Assembly: GCA_016466735.1 (NCBI GenBank)
Contig: JAAOED010000003.1
Coordinates: 1 to 64,000 of the forward strand
DNA: 64,000 nt
Source of the DNA: Weissella confusa
Lineage (GTDB): Bacteria > Bacillota > Bacilli > Lactobacillales > Lactobacillaceae
Direction: 5' to 3'
Shown: in pieces, positions 35,517 through 45,422 of the stretch
How the letters are laid out: each line of letters starts with the position of its first letter
How positions within the stretch are numbered: position 1 is the stretch's first letter
The notes under the pieces: generated by a model
Told to the model about the DNA's origin: nothing
Database searches by the model: none
The model's input: the letters and a program-made list of their open reading frames with translations, nothing else
Program-made: the position numbers and the translations under genes

Positions 35517-36515
35517 TTAATCCTTCTTCTCTTTTGCTTCTTTTGCCTTTTCTTGCGCTGCATCAAAGGCGTCGTATGCATTAATAATCGCTCCGACAAC
35601 TGGGTGACGCACAACGTCATCTGCCGCGAACTCAATAAATTCGATATGTGACACATTTACCAACACACGACGAGCTTGAATCAAACCTGAACGCACCTTA
35701 CTTGGCAAATCAATTTGTGACACGTCACCGTTAACCACCATGTGTGATCCGAATCCCAAACGGGTTAGGAACATCTTCATTTGTTGTGGTGTTGTATTTT
35801 GCGCTTCATCCAAGATGATAAAGGCATTATCCAACGTACGACCACGCATGTAGGCCAATGGGGCAATTTCAATCGTACCACGATCCATCAAACGTTCCGT
35901 GTGCTCCGCACCTAGAATAGCATGCAACGCATCATAAATTGGTCGTAGGTAAGGATCAACCTTTTCCTTCAAATCACCCGGCAAAAATCCAAGGCTTTCA
36001 CCGGCTTCAACAGCCGGACGCGTAATGATAATTTTCTCCACATCACCGCGCTTCAAAGCAGCCACGGCCATGACAACAGCCAAATACGTCTTTCCAGTAC
36101 CAGCTGGTCCAATACCAAACGTAATATCATTACTGCGAATGGCTTGAATGTAGCGACGTTGACCATAGTTCTTAACACGAACTGGGTGTCCTTTGGCATC
36201 ACGAATCAACGTTTCCGTATACATATCGCCAAAGTATTCCAATGTGCCACGTTCTGACATCTTCATTGCTGACACGATATCAGTTGCGTTTAGCTTCACA
36301 CCCTTTTTAATCAAAGCGGCCAATTCAGCAACGATTGCCTCAGCAGCATCAACGGCGTCAGCTTCACCCTTAATCGTTAGTTGGTCCCCAAACACAGACA
36401 ATGCAACATGCATGCCTTCTTCAATTAACTTCAAATTACTGTCTTGTGCGCCGACCAAACCAATTTCTTGCTCAGCATTTTCAAAACGATAAACTTTTTC
36501 AACTTGTGCTGCCAA
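35517..36515 (-). CDS. phoH: PhoH family protein
   Basis: PhoH-like ATPases of this group are often adjacent to ybeY and may act in RNA metabolism. The product (about 332 residues) has an N-terminal KH-like region (about residues 20-85) and a RecA-like ATPase domain with Walker A GPAGTGKTYLA, then RPAVEAGESLGFLPGD, MRGRTLDNAFIILDEAQN and MVVNGDVSQIDLP. The best start is a TTG at 36515 preceded by AGAGGGATTACATTT. The ATG at 36590 would require translating a promoter-like AT-rich leader containing GGTATAAT. Confidence 0.88.
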   Translation of the reverse strand: MAAQVEKVYRFENAEQEIGLVGAQDSNLKLIEEGMHVALSVFGDQLTIKGEADAVDAAEAIVAELAALIKKGVKLNATDIVSAMKMSERGTLEYFGDMYTETLIRDAKGHPVRVKNYGQRRYIQAIRSNDITFGIGPAGTGKTYLAVVMAVAALKRGDVEKIIITRPAVEAGESLGFLPGDLKEKVDPYLRPIYDALHAILGAEHTERLMDRGTIEIAPLAYMRGRTLDNAFIILDEAQNTTPQQMKMFLTRLGFGSHMVVNGDVSQIDLPSKVRSGLIQARRVLVNVSHIEFIEFAADDVVRHPVVGAIINAYDAFDAAQEKAKEAKEKKD

Positions 36516-36577
36516 AAATGTAATCCCTCTAATTCGAATTATTCTCTTACGGTTACTATTATACCGCAAATATATAT

Positions 36578-36602
36578 GTATCGGGGGCATCCCCCGTATC
36601 AG
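36578..36602 (-). terminator. GC hairpin after yqeY
   Basis: ATACGGGGG / CCCCCGATA with a 3-nt loop lies 15 bp after the yqeY stop. It lacks a proper T-run on either strand, so it could also be an mRNA 3' stabiliser or a leader element of phoH. Confidence 0.4.
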
Positions 36603-36615
36603 AGTTCGACCTAAA

Positions 36616-37059
36616 TTAGCCCAACAATGATTGAACAGTTTGGTTAACCAACTTACCGTCAGCCTTACCCTTAACCTTAGGCATCAAAGCGCCCATTACC
36701 TTACCCAAATCAGCCTTTGATGATGCACCGACTTCAGCAATCGTTTCCTTAACAACAGCAACGACTTCTTCTTCAGACATTTGCTCAGGCATGTAACGCT
36801 TCAAAACGTCGATTTGACCTTGGATTTCTTCAGCCAAATCTTCACGATCAGCATCCTTGTATGATTCCAACTCTTCGACACGTTGCTTCATCTCACGTGA
36901 CAAAACAGCCAATTCTTCGTCAGCAGTCAAGTCGTGACCCAACTTGATTTGCTCGTTAGAAACAGAAGACTTTACCATACGAACAACGCCCAAAGTCACC
37001 TTGTCCTTAGCCTTCATTGCTTCCTTCATGTCGTTAGTCAATTGTTCCAACAAACTCAT
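36616..37059 (-). CDS. yqeY: GatB/YqeY domain protein
   Basis: The product (about 147 residues) matches the stand-alone YqeY family: [20 protein letters not shown], then [31 protein letters not shown], and the C-terminal [19 protein letters not shown]. These are related to the tRNA-binding tail domain of GatB; the physiological role is unclear. It follows rpsU, a common pairing. Start at 37059 after AAGGAGATTATGATT. Confidence 0.93.
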   Translation of the reverse strand: MSLLEQLTNDMKEAMKAKDKVTLGVVRMVKSSVSNEQIKLGHDLTADEELAVLSREMKQRVEELESYKDADREDLAEEIQGQIDVLKRYMPEQMSEEEVVAVVKETIAEVGASSKADLGKVMGALMPKVKGKADGKLVNQTVQSLLG

Positions 37060-37088
37060 AATCATAATCTCCTTTAATTACTTGAATA

Positions 37089-37126
37089 TAAAACAAAACC
37101 GGACCACCAGCAGGTAGCCCGGCAAG
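37089..37126 (-). terminator. rpsU terminator
   Basis: The minus strand has a GCCGGGC...GTCCGG stem with a loop of about 13 nt that contains a smaller CACC/GGTG-type helix, followed by TTTTGTTTT. Confidence 0.65.
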
Positions 37127-37133
37127 AGTCGAA

Positions 37134-37319
37134 TTAACGGCTCTTCTTGTTCTTGCGCTTACGAGCGGCCTCAGCCTTCAACTTACGTTGTACTGATGGC
37201 TTGATGTAGAACTCACGCTTACGGTACTCTTGCAAGGTACCATCCTTTGATACACCACGCTTGAAGCGACGGAGAGCATCATCAAGAGACTCATTCTTAC
37301 GAACAACAGTCTTTGCCAT
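37134..37319 (-). CDS. rpsU: 30S ribosomal protein S21
   Basis: The 61-residue basic protein begins [20 protein letters not shown], has the CxxVRRGG-equivalent region [18 protein letters not shown], and ends with a [14 protein letters not shown] tail. It sits in the small-subunit platform near the anti-Shine-Dalgarno. It is preceded by GGGAGGGTAAACATT. The order rpsU-yqeY-phoH-ybeY is typical of Firmicutes. Confidence 0.98.
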   Translation of the reverse strand: MAKTVVRKNESLDDALRRFKRGVSKDGTLQEYRKREFYIKPSVQRKLKAEAARKRKNKKSR

Positions 37320-37514
37320 AATGTTTACCCTCCCTTCCCGTGTGAAGTTTCCAACTTTTATATATGTCGCACACTTTTGTTCTTTAATAGTTTACCAGAA
37401 TTGAACCTGTTGTCAACGCTTTATACAAAACTGCTGACGATTTGTTATCACTCTTCACTTAGTCGCACCTAAAATGTTTGTCCCTAAGCTTTTTGCACCT
37501 AACAAACTGTTAGT

Positions 37515-38396
37515 TTACAACTTTGGTTCGTAGAAACGGCCGAACGTGCGATCGATGCGCCAAAGCGATGCCCACGCTTGGGGATCAACTTCGTAAATGG
37601 CATCGCGCAGGTCGTATTGTTCATACATCGAGATAACCGTGAACAGCACTTCCTTGTGGTGATGGTTATATCCACCCTCAGCGTGGTGCACAATCGTAAT
37701 ACCACGACGAATATCACGCTGAATGGCTTCGATAACCAAATCAGGCTTTTCTGTCACAATCATCACTTGCATCTTTTGTTGACGTGTATAAACCAAATCG
37801 ATGACGCGGGCGTTGATAACCAGACCAATACCGGTATACAACGCATATTGTGGACCAAACAAGAATCCTGAGGCCAACAAGATGAAGAAGTTAAACGTTA
37901 AGTTCACCGCTCCCATCTTCATGCCAGTCTTGCGACGAACCAAAATCCCAATAATATCTAACCCACCAGTTGAGAGTCCATTACGTAGCGCTAATCCCGT
38001 TCCGAATCCGTTAACAGCACCACCAAAGATGGCCATGACAAGTGGATCGTGCGTCCACAATTGCTCTGGTTGCGAAACTAAACGCATGGCAATTGCGGCC
38101 AGCAACAAAGCTAATGCCGTAAACATCGCGAATCGCTTACCAATTGCGCGGTAGGCAGTAATCATCAATGGCACGTTAATCAGCACCAATAAGACACCAA
38201 CCGGCACATGCCAGCCCACAAAACGTTCAAGCAATGTGTTTAGTAACTGGGCTAGCCCTGTAAATCCAGAAGAATAAATGTGTCCGGGCGTCCAAAAAAA
38301 GTTCAACGCAATCGCTGATGCGACTGCATATACCATCGCACTACCAATGCGACTTGAGTACTGGTGTCGATTAAAATACTGTTCTATCTGGTCCAT
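37515..38396 (-). CDS. YitT family membrane protein (DUF2179)
   Basis: The 293-residue product has about six N-terminal membrane helices (AVASAIALNFFWTPGHIYSSGFTG; GGLDIIGILVRRKTGMKMG) and a C-terminal soluble DUF2179 domain (MIVTEKPDLVIEAIQRDIRRGITIV, then EGGYNHHHKEVLFTVIS), a YitT-family layout. The function is unknown. The 195 bp between it and rpsU hold no gene and no clear terminator. Confidence 0.92.
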   Translation of the reverse strand: MDQIEQYFNRHQYSSRIGSAMVYAVASAIALNFFWTPGHIYSSGFTGLAQLLNTLLERFVGWHVPVGVLLVLINVPLMITAYRAIGKRFAMFTALALLLAAIAMRLVSQPEQLWTHDPLVMAIFGGAVNGFGTGLALRNGLSTGGLDIIGILVRRKTGMKMGAVNLTFNFFILLASGFLFGPQYALYTGIGLVINARVIDLVYTRQQKMQVMIVTEKPDLVIEAIQRDIRRGITIVHHAEGGYNHHHKEVLFTVISMYEQYDLRDAIYEVDPQAWASLWRIDRTFGRFYEPKL

Positions 38397-38478
38397 TTTC
38401 TCGCTTCTTTCAATTTGTACTTTATGATTTTATCACGAAAATGCCAGCGTAAATAAATTATAAAGAAGGTTTATGAAC

Positions 38479-38518
38479 AAAAAAGAGCGAGCTTACAGAA
38501 AACTGCAATCTCGCTCGA
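38479..38518 (-). terminator. hisS-aspS terminator
   Basis: CGAGCGAG / CTCGCTC with a long loop that includes a GCAGTTTTCTGT subhairpin is followed by TTTTTTGTTC on the minus strand. Confidence 0.85.
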
Positions 38519-38529
38519 TTAAGTATCGA

Positions 38530-40335
38530 TTATTCTTCTGACATGTTTGGCGCTTCGATATCGGCGTAAACCGGTGCCGTCAAGCCCAAGTCATCAACGA
38601 TTTGTGCCTTAGCAACAGGCGTTGGTGCTTCCGTCATTGGCTCAGTCGCCTTTGAGTTCTTAGGGAACGCAATCACTTCACGGATGTTGTCACGTCCGGC
38701 CAACAACATAGCCAAACGATCCAATCCTAGGGCGATTCCACCCATTGGTGGGAAGCCGTATTCCATACCTTCAAGCAAGAAGCCGAATGCGTCGTGCGCT
38801 GCTTCCTTGGTGAAACCAAGTGCTGACAACATCTTTTCTTGAATGTCCATGCGGTGAATACGGATTGAGCCTGAACCCAACTCGTATCCATTCAAAACAA
38901 GGTCATATGATTGGGCGTGTGCTTGGTGAGCACCTTCCGTCGTCTCCAACAATGGCAAATCTTCTTCGTTTGGCATTGTGAATGGGTGGTGTGCTGCAAT
39001 CCAACGATCTTCTTCTGCTTGGTGCTCAAACAATGGCCAGTTAACAACCCAAGCGAAGGCCCACTTGCTGTTGTCAATCAAGTCCATTTCCTTAGCCGTC
39101 ATACGACGCAAAGCATCCAGCGTTGCTGAAACAACGCCTTCTGAATCAGCCGCGAACAAAATCAAGTCGCCAGCCTTAGCTTCAGTTTGGGCCAACAAGT
39201 CGTCACCCTTCGTCGTCAAGAACTTAGCAATTGGGCCAGTGATGCCTTCATCAGTCACCTTCAACCAAGCCAATCCCTTGGCACCGAAACGCTCGATGTA
39301 TTGGGCCATCTTATCAATGTCCTTACGTGAGTAGTGATCAGCACCACCAGGGACAACGATTGCCTTTACTTGGCCACCGTCCTTGACCGCATTCGCAAAG
39401 ACACCAAATTCTGAATCAGCCATCAATTCTGACAAATCTTGCAATTCCATACCGAAACGCATATCAGGCTTGTCAGTTCCGAAACGCTTCATTGAATCAG
39501 CGTAATCCAATACTGGAATTTGCGCCGTATCCAAATCAACATCAACCGTCTTCTTCATGATAGCGGCAACCCATTCGTTAACCAATGCCATGATTTCGTC
39601 TTGCGTCATAAATGACGTTTCAACGTCCAATTGCGTAAATTCTGGTTGACGGTCACCACGCAAATCTTCGTCACGGAAGGCACGTGCAACTTGGTAGTAA
39701 CGGTCAAAGCCGGCCCCCATCAACAATTGCTTAAACAATTGTGGTGATTGTGGCAAAGCGTAGAATGAACCAGGGTAAACACGTGATGGGACTAGGTAGT
39801 CACGAGCTCCTTCTGGCGTTGACTTAGCCAAGTATGGCGTCTCGATGTCGATGAAACCGTTGGCATCCAAGAACTCGTGTGTAGCAGCCGTAATCTTTGA
39901 ACGGATGCGCAAGTTCTTTTGCATCTCTGGACGACGCAAATCCAAGTAACGGTACTTCAAACGCAATTCGTCTGAAACGTTGATGTCGTCTTCAATGTAG
40001 AATGGCGTCGTCTTAGCTTCTGACAAAATCGTTGCCTTAGCAACTTGCACTTCAATCTTACCTGACTTCAAGTTGTCGTTAACCGCACCTTCAGCACGTG
40101 AACGAACAACACCTTCAACTTCGATAACGAATTCTGAACGCATCTTTTCAGCAACCGCCAAAGCATCTGCACCAAATTCTTCTGAGAAGGCCAGTTGAAC
40201 AATACCTTCACGGTCACGCAAATCAACGAAAATCAAACCACCCAAGTCACGGCGCTTTTGCACCCATCCTTGTAGCGTGACAGTTTGATCAAGGTAGGCT
40301 TCATCAATCAAGCCAGCATAGTTAGTACGCTTCAT
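38530..40335 (-). CDS. aspS: aspartyl-tRNA synthetase
   Basis: This class II synthetase has 601 residues. It has an N-terminal anticodon-binding OB fold ([24 protein letters not shown]), motif 2 region with [19 protein letters not shown], the bacterial GAD insertion domain (about residues 290-420), and motif 3 [16 protein letters not shown]. It is 2 bp after hisS and shares its T-box leader. AspRS versus AspRS/AsnRS discrimination cannot be settled by eye. Length is standard. Confidence 0.97.
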   Translation of the reverse strand: MKRTNYAGLIDEAYLDQTVTLQGWVQKRRDLGGLIFVDLRDREGIVQLAFSEEFGADALAVAEKMRSEFVIEVEGVVRSRAEGAVNDNLKSGKIEVQVAKATILSEAKTTPFYIEDDINVSDELRLKYRYLDLRRPEMQKNLRIRSKITAATHEFLDANGFIDIETPYLAKSTPEGARDYLVPSRVYPGSFYALPQSPQLFKQLLMGAGFDRYYQVARAFRDEDLRGDRQPEFTQLDVETSFMTQDEIMALVNEWVAAIMKKTVDVDLDTAQIPVLDYADSMKRFGTDKPDMRFGMELQDLSELMADSEFGVFANAVKDGGQVKAIVVPGGADHYSRKDIDKMAQYIERFGAKGLAWLKVTDEGITGPIAKFLTTKGDDLLAQTEAKAGDLILFAADSEGVVSATLDALRRMTAKEMDLIDNSKWAFAWVVNWPLFEHQAEEDRWIAAHHPFTMPNEEDLPLLETTEGAHQAHAQSYDLVLNGYELGSGSIRIHRMDIQEKMLSALGFTKEAAHDAFGFLLEGMEYGFPPMGGIALGLDRLAMLLAGRDNIREVIAFPKNSKATEPMTEAPTPVAKAQIVDDLGLTAPVYADIEAPNMSEE

Positions 40336-40337
40336 AA

Positions 40338-41651
40338 TTAGTTTTCCTCTTCTACGTCTTCTTCAACTTCAATAAACTCTGGGAGACCCGTGTAAAGTTC
40401 AGCCAACTTTACCGTGATTTCTTCACCAGTCGTCATGTTCTTCAAGTTTGCCGTTTGCTCAGCCAATTCACGTTCACCAATCGTGATAATGAAGCGGGCA
40501 CCAAGCTTGTCGGCTGTCTTAAATTGCGCCTTTAACTTACGATCTTGGTAATCGCGTTCTGCGCTGTAACCAAATGAACGAACTGCTTGAACCATTTGCA
40601 TAGCCGCAACATCAGTCCCTTCACCCATGTTTGCAACGTAAACATCCAATGGTGCTTGTTCAGGTAACGTTGCACCCTCGGCTTCAAGCAACAACATCAA
40701 ACGCTCAAGTCCGATACCAAATCCAACACCTGGCATTTCAGGTCCGCCGAACTCTTCAACCAAACCGTTGTAACGGCCACCACCAGTGATTGTCGTCCAA
40801 CCACGACCTAGCGCAGCTGATTGTGTCATAACCTCGAAAATCGTGTGATTATAGTAGTCCAAACCACGGACAACGTTGGCATCAACTTCGTAATCGATTC
40901 CCATTGCTTCAAGGTAGGCTTGCACCTTTTCCCAGTGCGCTTGGGCATCTGCCGTCAAGTAATCCAAGATTGATGGCGCATCAGCAACAATTGCTTGATC
41001 CTTTTCATCCTTTGAATCCAAGACACGCAATGGGTTCTTCTCCAAACGCGTTTGTGAGTCAGCAGACAACTCGTCAAAGTGTGGCTTCAAGAAGTCAATC
41101 AAAGCATTACGGTAGTTTTCACGTGATTCCTTGTCACCCAAAGAGTTAATCTTAACCTTCAAGTTTGTCACACCCAACGTTTGGAACAAATCAACTGCCA
41201 TTGCGATAACTTCAGCATCCAAAGCAGGTGAATCTGAACCCAATGCTTCAACACCGATTTGGTGGAATTGACGCATACGGCCAGCTTGTGGACGCTCGTA
41301 ACGGAACATTGGTCCGATGTAGAACATCTTGTATGGCTTTTGGTGCTCAGGTCCAAACAACTTGTTTTCAACAAACGCACGAACAACTCCGGCAGTCCCT
41401 TCTGGACGCAAAGCAACGTGACGGTCACCCTTGTCCTTGAAGTCATACATTTCCTTTGTCACAACGTCTGATGTATCACCAGCAGAACGGGCAAAAACAT
41501 CAAAGCTTTCAAAAATCGGCGTACGCACTTCTGAGTATTGGTAGTCGCCGAACAAAAGGCGCGCCGTTTCTTCAACGTAGTGCCACTTCAATGATTCACC
41601 AGGGAGCAAATCAGCAGTTCCCTTTGGCTTTTGGAATGATTGCTTAGCCAT
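40338..41651 (-). CDS. hisS: histidyl-tRNA synthetase
   Basis: This class II synthetase has about 437 residues. Motif 1 and 2 regions are [30 protein letters not shown] and [19 protein letters not shown]. The HisA signature is [15 protein letters not shown], followed by [14 protein letters not shown] and motif 3 [16 protein letters not shown]. The C-terminal anticodon-binding domain follows. Start at 41651 ([11 protein letters not shown]) after GAGAGGAATTTTAAAC. First gene of the T-box-controlled hisS-aspS operon. Confidence 0.97.
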   Translation of the reverse strand: MAKQSFQKPKGTADLLPGESLKWHYVEETARLLFGDYQYSEVRTPIFESFDVFARSAGDTSDVVTKEMYDFKDKGDRHVALRPEGTAGVVRAFVENKLFGPEHQKPYKMFYIGPMFRYERPQAGRMRQFHQIGVEALGSDSPALDAEVIAMAVDLFQTLGVTNLKVKINSLGDKESRENYRNALIDFLKPHFDELSADSQTRLEKNPLRVLDSKDEKDQAIVADAPSILDYLTADAQAHWEKVQAYLEAMGIDYEVDANVVRGLDYYNHTIFEVMTQSAALGRGWTTITGGGRYNGLVEEFGGPEMPGVGFGIGLERLMLLLEAEGATLPEQAPLDVYVANMGEGTDVAAMQMVQAVRSFGYSAERDYQDRKLKAQFKTADKLGARFIITIGERELAEQTANLKNMTTGEEITVKLAELYTGLPEFIEVEEDVEEEN

Positions 41652-41686
41652 GTTTAAAATTCCTCTCATGTTTCCGATGGTGCAAA

Positions 41687-41900
41687 ACGAAAAGGCACCC
41701 TCAACGACACTTCATGTATCGTCAAGGGCGCCTTTTAGCGCGGTACCACCTTGAATTTGGTCTCATGCCGTAACGTGGCAACACGCGCATTGCTGCGACC
41801 TAAAAAGTGTCCCCTTGCTTCAGTAACCACAGGCTTGCACCAGACCCTGCTCGCTTTCTTCTACCAACCACAAGTTTGCTTTCTCATCGGTTTATCTATG
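41687..41900 (-). promoter_or_regulatory. T-box leader of hisS-aspS
   Basis: The T-box core AAGGTGGTACCGCG lies on the minus strand at 41739-41752. It is followed by the terminator stem AAAAGGCGCCCTT/GAGGGTGCCTTTT (41687-41737). In the specifier region the sequence is GGGGACACTTT (41805-41815): GAC (Asp, 41809-41811) and CAC (His, 41807-41809) overlap by one base. The leader starts with a GATGAGAAAGCA-like segment. Confidence 0.95.
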
Positions 41901-41906
41901 GGATTT

Positions 41907-41935
41907 ATTATCCAATAGAAAGTAAATTGCGTCAA
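41907..41935 (-). promoter_or_regulatory. hisS-aspS promoter
   Basis: TTGACG (41930-41935) and GATAAT (41907-41912) on the minus strand are separated by exactly 17 bp. It starts immediately after the 3' end of the upstream gene. Confidence 0.85.
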
Positions 41936-41938
41936 GGT

Positions 41939-42307
41939 CTATGGTGCCACCGTATAGCACATTAGACGGGCATATAAACGCTCCATTTCAGTCACGCGAT
42001 TGGATACTGCCGGAACGGCCTGCCAGTCAGCTGCATTATCAAATTGCAAGAACGCAGCACTCATATCATTAATTTGATTTTTCAACGTGGTTAAACTATG
42101 TTCTTGCGTCTGTCCAACTTCAGCGTCCACAAAATTACGCAATTGAATGCCTAGATCACCTAAGGCTGCTGTAACTGCCGCCTTATCGAAATTCACTGGG
42201 TCATCCCCAAACATCACATTCGTTAGATGATAAGCAATTTCATCCACAACGCCAGCTAGACGCATGACTTCCATTGCAATCTCGTTATCAGTATTGATCG
42301 CTGTCAT
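41939..42307 (-). CDS. hypothetical helical protein
   Basis: Not recognised. About 122 residues, acidic and mostly helical (NEIAMEVMRLAGVVDEIAYH; EHSLTTLKNQINDMSAAFLQF), with one cysteine near the C-terminus (YARLMCYTVAP). No membrane segment or signal peptide. I chose the ATG at 42307 (MTAINTDNE) with GAGG 8 bp upstream; a longer frame starts at 42343. It lies between the amidase and hisS units, with no clear terminator after it, and its 3' end abuts the hisS promoter. Confidence 0.7.
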   Translation of the reverse strand: MTAINTDNEIAMEVMRLAGVVDEIAYHLTNVMFGDDPVNFDKAAVTAALGDLGIQLRNFVDAEVGQTQEHSLTTLKNQINDMSAAFLQFDNAADWQAVPAVSNRVTEMERLYARLMCYTVAP

Positions 42308-42400
42308 ATTAAATGCCTCATTTCTAAACACATTCCCCATCAAAGAAATGGTATCGAAATTTCGCGAATAATTCTATCAATAACCCCTAAGAACCTGTGA

Positions 42401-43291
42401 TTAATTAACGGTTTTTACCCGATTGTCAAAATACGTTTCCAAACCTTGCGCAACGTCTTGCGCAATTAACTTGCGATAAGCCGGACTCTTGATTTTCTTG
42501 AAATCACGGTCTGAGTTGATGTACCCATTCTCGAGCAACGCAGCAGGTACTTTATTATCAATCAAAACAACGTATTCCGCCTTCTCAACACCACGGTTTT
42601 CCAATGGCATGTTCGGTTTCATCGCATCATTAAGCGCTTGCGCCAAATCTTTCGATCCGTTTTCCTTATGGTAATAGTAAGCTGTATAACCGCTTGCACC
42701 ATTTGCCTCAGTGACAGAGTCGAAGTGGAATGAGATAAATGCATCCGCATTCGCATTTTCAGCTACCTTTGGAATCTGTGACAAATACACTAGTTTATCG
42801 CTATCACGCGTCATGATGACACGCGCACCAGTTGCACGTAGCGTTTTCGCCACTTGCTGAGCTAACAGCAATGTATATGTCTTTTCAAACTTACCACTAT
42901 TTGATTCCGCACCAGGGTCATTTCCTCCGTGACCAGGGTCCAAAACAATTGTGGCCTCTGACAACGGTGTCACCTTATCTAACGGCTTGGTGCGTTCCAG
43001 CAACCAACTAGCTACCCAACCGGTTGATTCATCTTCACGACGCACTTGATACCAACCGTCGTTTTCTTGCAAAATCTGCAAGTGTTCACCCTGCTTAAGT
43101 ACTGAAATTGGCGTACTCGTTACCCCGCGATTTTCACGCAGCGTTAGGTTTGGAATCTGCACCGTAATTTGTTGCTTATAGAGCATCACCGTCGTGACGG
43201 AAACCGCAACCGCCAACATCCCGACGGTGATCGCCAACGGCACCCAGAACTTTGTAAACCATGCCAACATTAACCGGCCTAGTTTTTGCAT
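42401..43291 (-). CDS. N-acetylmuramoyl-L-alanine amidase with SH3 domain
   Basis: This peptidoglycan amidase cleaves between MurNAc and L-Ala. The 296-residue protein has an N-terminal membrane anchor/signal (about residues 17-37), an SH3b domain (residues 45-100, LRENRGVTSTPISVLKQGEHL...GWVASWLL) and an Amidase_3 catalytic domain with zinc ligands in VLDPGHGGNDPGAE, SFHFDS and the catalytic Glu in LLENGYINSDRDF. It acts outside the membrane in wall remodelling. Start behind AAAGGACATGACAAC. Confidence 0.93.
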   Translation of the reverse strand: MQKLGRLMLAWFTKFWVPLAITVGMLAVAVSVTTVMLYKQQITVQIPNLTLRENRGVTSTPISVLKQGEHLQILQENDGWYQVRREDESTGWVASWLLERTKPLDKVTPLSEATIVLDPGHGGNDPGAESNSGKFEKTYTLLLAQQVAKTLRATGARVIMTRDSDKLVYLSQIPKVAENANADAFISFHFDSVTEANGASGYTAYYYHKENGSKDLAQALNDAMKPNMPLENRGVEKAEYVVLIDNKVPAALLENGYINSDRDFKKIKSPAYRKLIAQDVAQGLETYFDNRVKTVN

Positions 43292-43346
43292 GTTGTCATG
43301 TCCTTTCTCTTTTTAATGTCTTAAAACAGTTTACCTTATTTCGAGC

Positions 43347-43383
43347 AAAAAACGGCACCCACTTTTTGTGAGTGCCGTTTTAT
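43347..43383 (-). terminator. terminator of nucleoside deoxyribosyltransferase gene
   Basis: AAAACGGCACTCAC / GTGGGTGCCGTTTTTT with a short loop, read on the minus strand. Strong. Confidence 0.92.
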
Positions 43384-43412
43384 TTAGGTCTTCTATTTAG
43401 GTAAAACCCGAA

Positions 43413-43853
43413 TTAGAAAGTCTTACCTTCCCATTCGTTTGATGGCAATGCATCAAAGTCATACGTGGCAACGTCCGCAACATCCGTGATGAAGGCATGA
43501 GCTGGCACTGACATCATCAAGTTGATGCCGCCTTCCTTTTCCTTGACCAAGATAACTGGCTTCTTCGTTGCTTCTGAGTAACCAATCTCCCAGGCAGTAC
43601 CTGGATCAACGTGCTCACCCTCATAGTCAATCACAGCAATTACAACTTCGGCTGGATCCAAGTGATCCTTATCACCCTTGTAAATTGCCTTTGCCCATTC
43701 CTTTGAACCAAATTCAAATTCATCGTGTTGCTCAGTACGTGGACTGAAGAACTCTGAAACCGTTGGATTGGCTGCTAAAGCCTTTTCCATACGTTCAATA
43801 CGATCAATTTGGTCATCATCAAAAAATGGACCGGCTAGGTAGACGCGCTTCAT
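43413..43853 (-). CDS. nucleoside 2-deoxyribosyltransferase
   Basis: This enzyme swaps bases between 2'-deoxynucleosides in lactobacilli that rely on deoxynucleoside salvage. The 146-residue protein begins KRVYLAGPFFDDDQ, has PRTEQHDEFEFGSKEW, the DPAEVVIAVID segment and the active-site VDPGTAWEIGYSEA with the nucleophilic Glu. Whether it is type I (purine) or II cannot be decided here. A monocistronic unit with its own terminator. Confidence 0.93.
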   Translation of the reverse strand: MKRVYLAGPFFDDDQIDRIERMEKALAANPTVSEFFSPRTEQHDEFEFGSKEWAKAIYKGDKDHLDPAEVVIAVIDYEGEHVDPGTAWEIGYSEATKKPVILVKEKEGGINLMMSVPAHAFITDVADVATYDFDALPSNEWEGKTF

Positions 43854-43931
43854 AAAATTCCCTCTTCATCTAACTTTTATTATTTAGTCTTACCAAATAA
43901 TTTTACCTGACGAATAGCGAACAAGCAACAA

Positions 43932-44165
43932 CTACATAAATGGTGCGTCTGCCTTATTAGCAAACGGCGCTGACGCCGTTTTGGCCACCTGAACTTGCGT
44001 GTGTAGCAACGATGCATTGGCGTGCGTCAAATCCGGAATATACACCACTTCCATGTCATACGTCTGCCCCTCACAGCGTACCACTTTCCCAATGAATGGC
44101 CGGTCAATGCCCTTTGCTTCATCGCAATGGGCCAAGTCGCCAACTTGTAACTCATAATCTTGCAT
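43932..44165 (-). CDS. small hypothetical protein
   Basis: Not recognised. About 77 residues, soluble, probably a small beta-barrel: MQDYELQVGDLAHCDEAKG, then GKVVRCEGQTYDMEVVYIPD, and an Ala-rich tail. The pattern of a short barrel around VGDLA...FIGKVVRCEG resembles KOW/SH3-like folds. The start at 44165 follows CAGGGGGAAGTGCCT; a GTG 6 bp upstream is an alternative. Confidence 0.7.
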   Translation of the reverse strand: MQDYELQVGDLAHCDEAKGIDRPFIGKVVRCEGQTYDMEVVYIPDLTHANASLLHTQVQVAKTASAPFANKADAPFM

Positions 44166-44252
44166 AGGCACTTCCCCCTGTACTAGTCTTTGCGATTAGT
44201 GTACCCAGCGCGTTTGATGAAGCCACGCATAATTATTGATTTTTTCTCGGAG

Positions 44253-45419
44253 TTAGTGTGCCACGTATTGGCGCTGTTGATCCTTCAAACCAGCCAACAC
44301 AAACTTGGCTGGGTCAGCCGTGATATCAAACTCACGATTTTCTGAACCGTGCAAACCAGCCATAAAGACTTCTTCGTATGCTGGAATCGTCAAATACTCA
44401 CGATTCTCAAACAAAGCATCCATTTGACCGGCGATCAAGCCATCACGGAAGTTAGGTTGCAAGATAGCTGAATAGAACTCACCTTCAGCACCAGAACCGT
44501 ATGAGAAGATTCCTAAACGGTCTCCCGCAGCCAAGTCTTCTGAATTGGCCAACAACGAATACAAGCTCAAGTAAACTGAACCCGTGTACAAGTTACCAAT
44601 GCGTTTGTTGTACACACGACTTGCTTCGAATTCATTCAACAAGTCGGCTTGCTTGGCTTCATCCGCCTCAGGCAAAATGTCGCGCAATGCCTTTAAGCCC
44701 ATCTTCGTGAATGGCAAGTGGAATGCGTATGCCTTAAAGTCGTTAATTGAACGACCCGTCTTCTCCTTGTAACGTGACCACAAATCACGGAAGAACTCAC
44801 GGTAAACTTCAGCTGAATACTTACCATCAACTAAGGCTTCTTCAGCATAAACTGGACGCCAGAAATCCATCACGTCGCGTGACATGAATTGGTTGTCACG
44901 ATTCAATTCAAGAATCCGTGGGTTTTCAGAGACCAACATGGCCACCGCACCAGCACCTTGCGTGACTTCACCTGGTGTGTGCAAACCGTAACGGGCAATA
45001 TCAGATGCCATGACCAACACCTTTGAACCTGGGTGCAAGGCCACGTAGTCACGGGCTTGCATCAAGCCATACGTACCAGCGTAGCAAGCTTGCTTCATTT
45101 CAATCGTGCGTGCATATTCATTCAAACCCAACAGGCGTTGTACATAAACAGCGGCTGACTTTGAATTATCAATTCCTGATTCAGTAGCAAAAATAATCGT
45201 GTCAATTTCCGTACGCTCTTCCGCCGTCAACAATTGGTCAGCCGCATTAGCTGCCATCGTTACCACGTCTTGAGTTGGCGGCACAACCGCTTGTTCAGTT
45301 TCACCAATACCAATCAAGTACTTATCCGGTTCTTCATTGCGAGCATTTGCCAAATCCACCATATCGATGTATTGGTGGGGTGAGAAAAAGCTCATCTTAT
45401 CAATTCCAATTACTGCCAT
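44253..45419 (-). CDS. mvaS: hydroxymethylglutaryl-CoA synthase
   Basis: MvaS condenses acetyl-CoA with acetoacetyl-CoA in the mevalonate route to isoprenoids. The 388-residue protein begins MAVIGIDKMSFFSPHQYIDM. It has the catalytic Cys in EMKQACYAGTYGLM (about residue 112), GAGAVAMLVSENPRIL and the catalytic His in YAFHLPFTKMG, then the SLYSLLANS and FSYGSGAEGEFYS motifs. It starts 3 bp from the coaBC stop and is probably cotranscribed with it. HMG-CoA reductase is not in the window. Confidence 0.96.
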   Translation of the reverse strand: MAVIGIDKMSFFSPHQYIDMVDLANARNEEPDKYLIGIGETEQAVVPPTQDVVTMAANAADQLLTAEERTEIDTIIFATESGIDNSKSAAVYVQRLLGLNEYARTIEMKQACYAGTYGLMQARDYVALHPGSKVLVMASDIARYGLHTPGEVTQGAGAVAMLVSENPRILELNRDNQFMSRDVMDFWRPVYAEEALVDGKYSAEVYREFFRDLWSRYKEKTGRSINDFKAYAFHLPFTKMGLKALRDILPEADEAKQADLLNEFEASRVYNKRIGNLYTGSVYLSLYSLLANSEDLAAGDRLGIFSYGSGAEGEFYSAILQPNFRDGLIAGQMDALFENREYLTIPAYEEVFMAGLHGSENREFDITADPAKFVLAGLKDQQRQYVAH

Positions 45420-45422
45420 TTC

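Noticed and set aside
35517-36590. phoH start at the ATG at 36590
   Set aside because: The first 25 codons cover an AT-rich promoter with GGTATAAT and lack similarity to PhoH; a TTG at 36515 has a good ribosome binding site.
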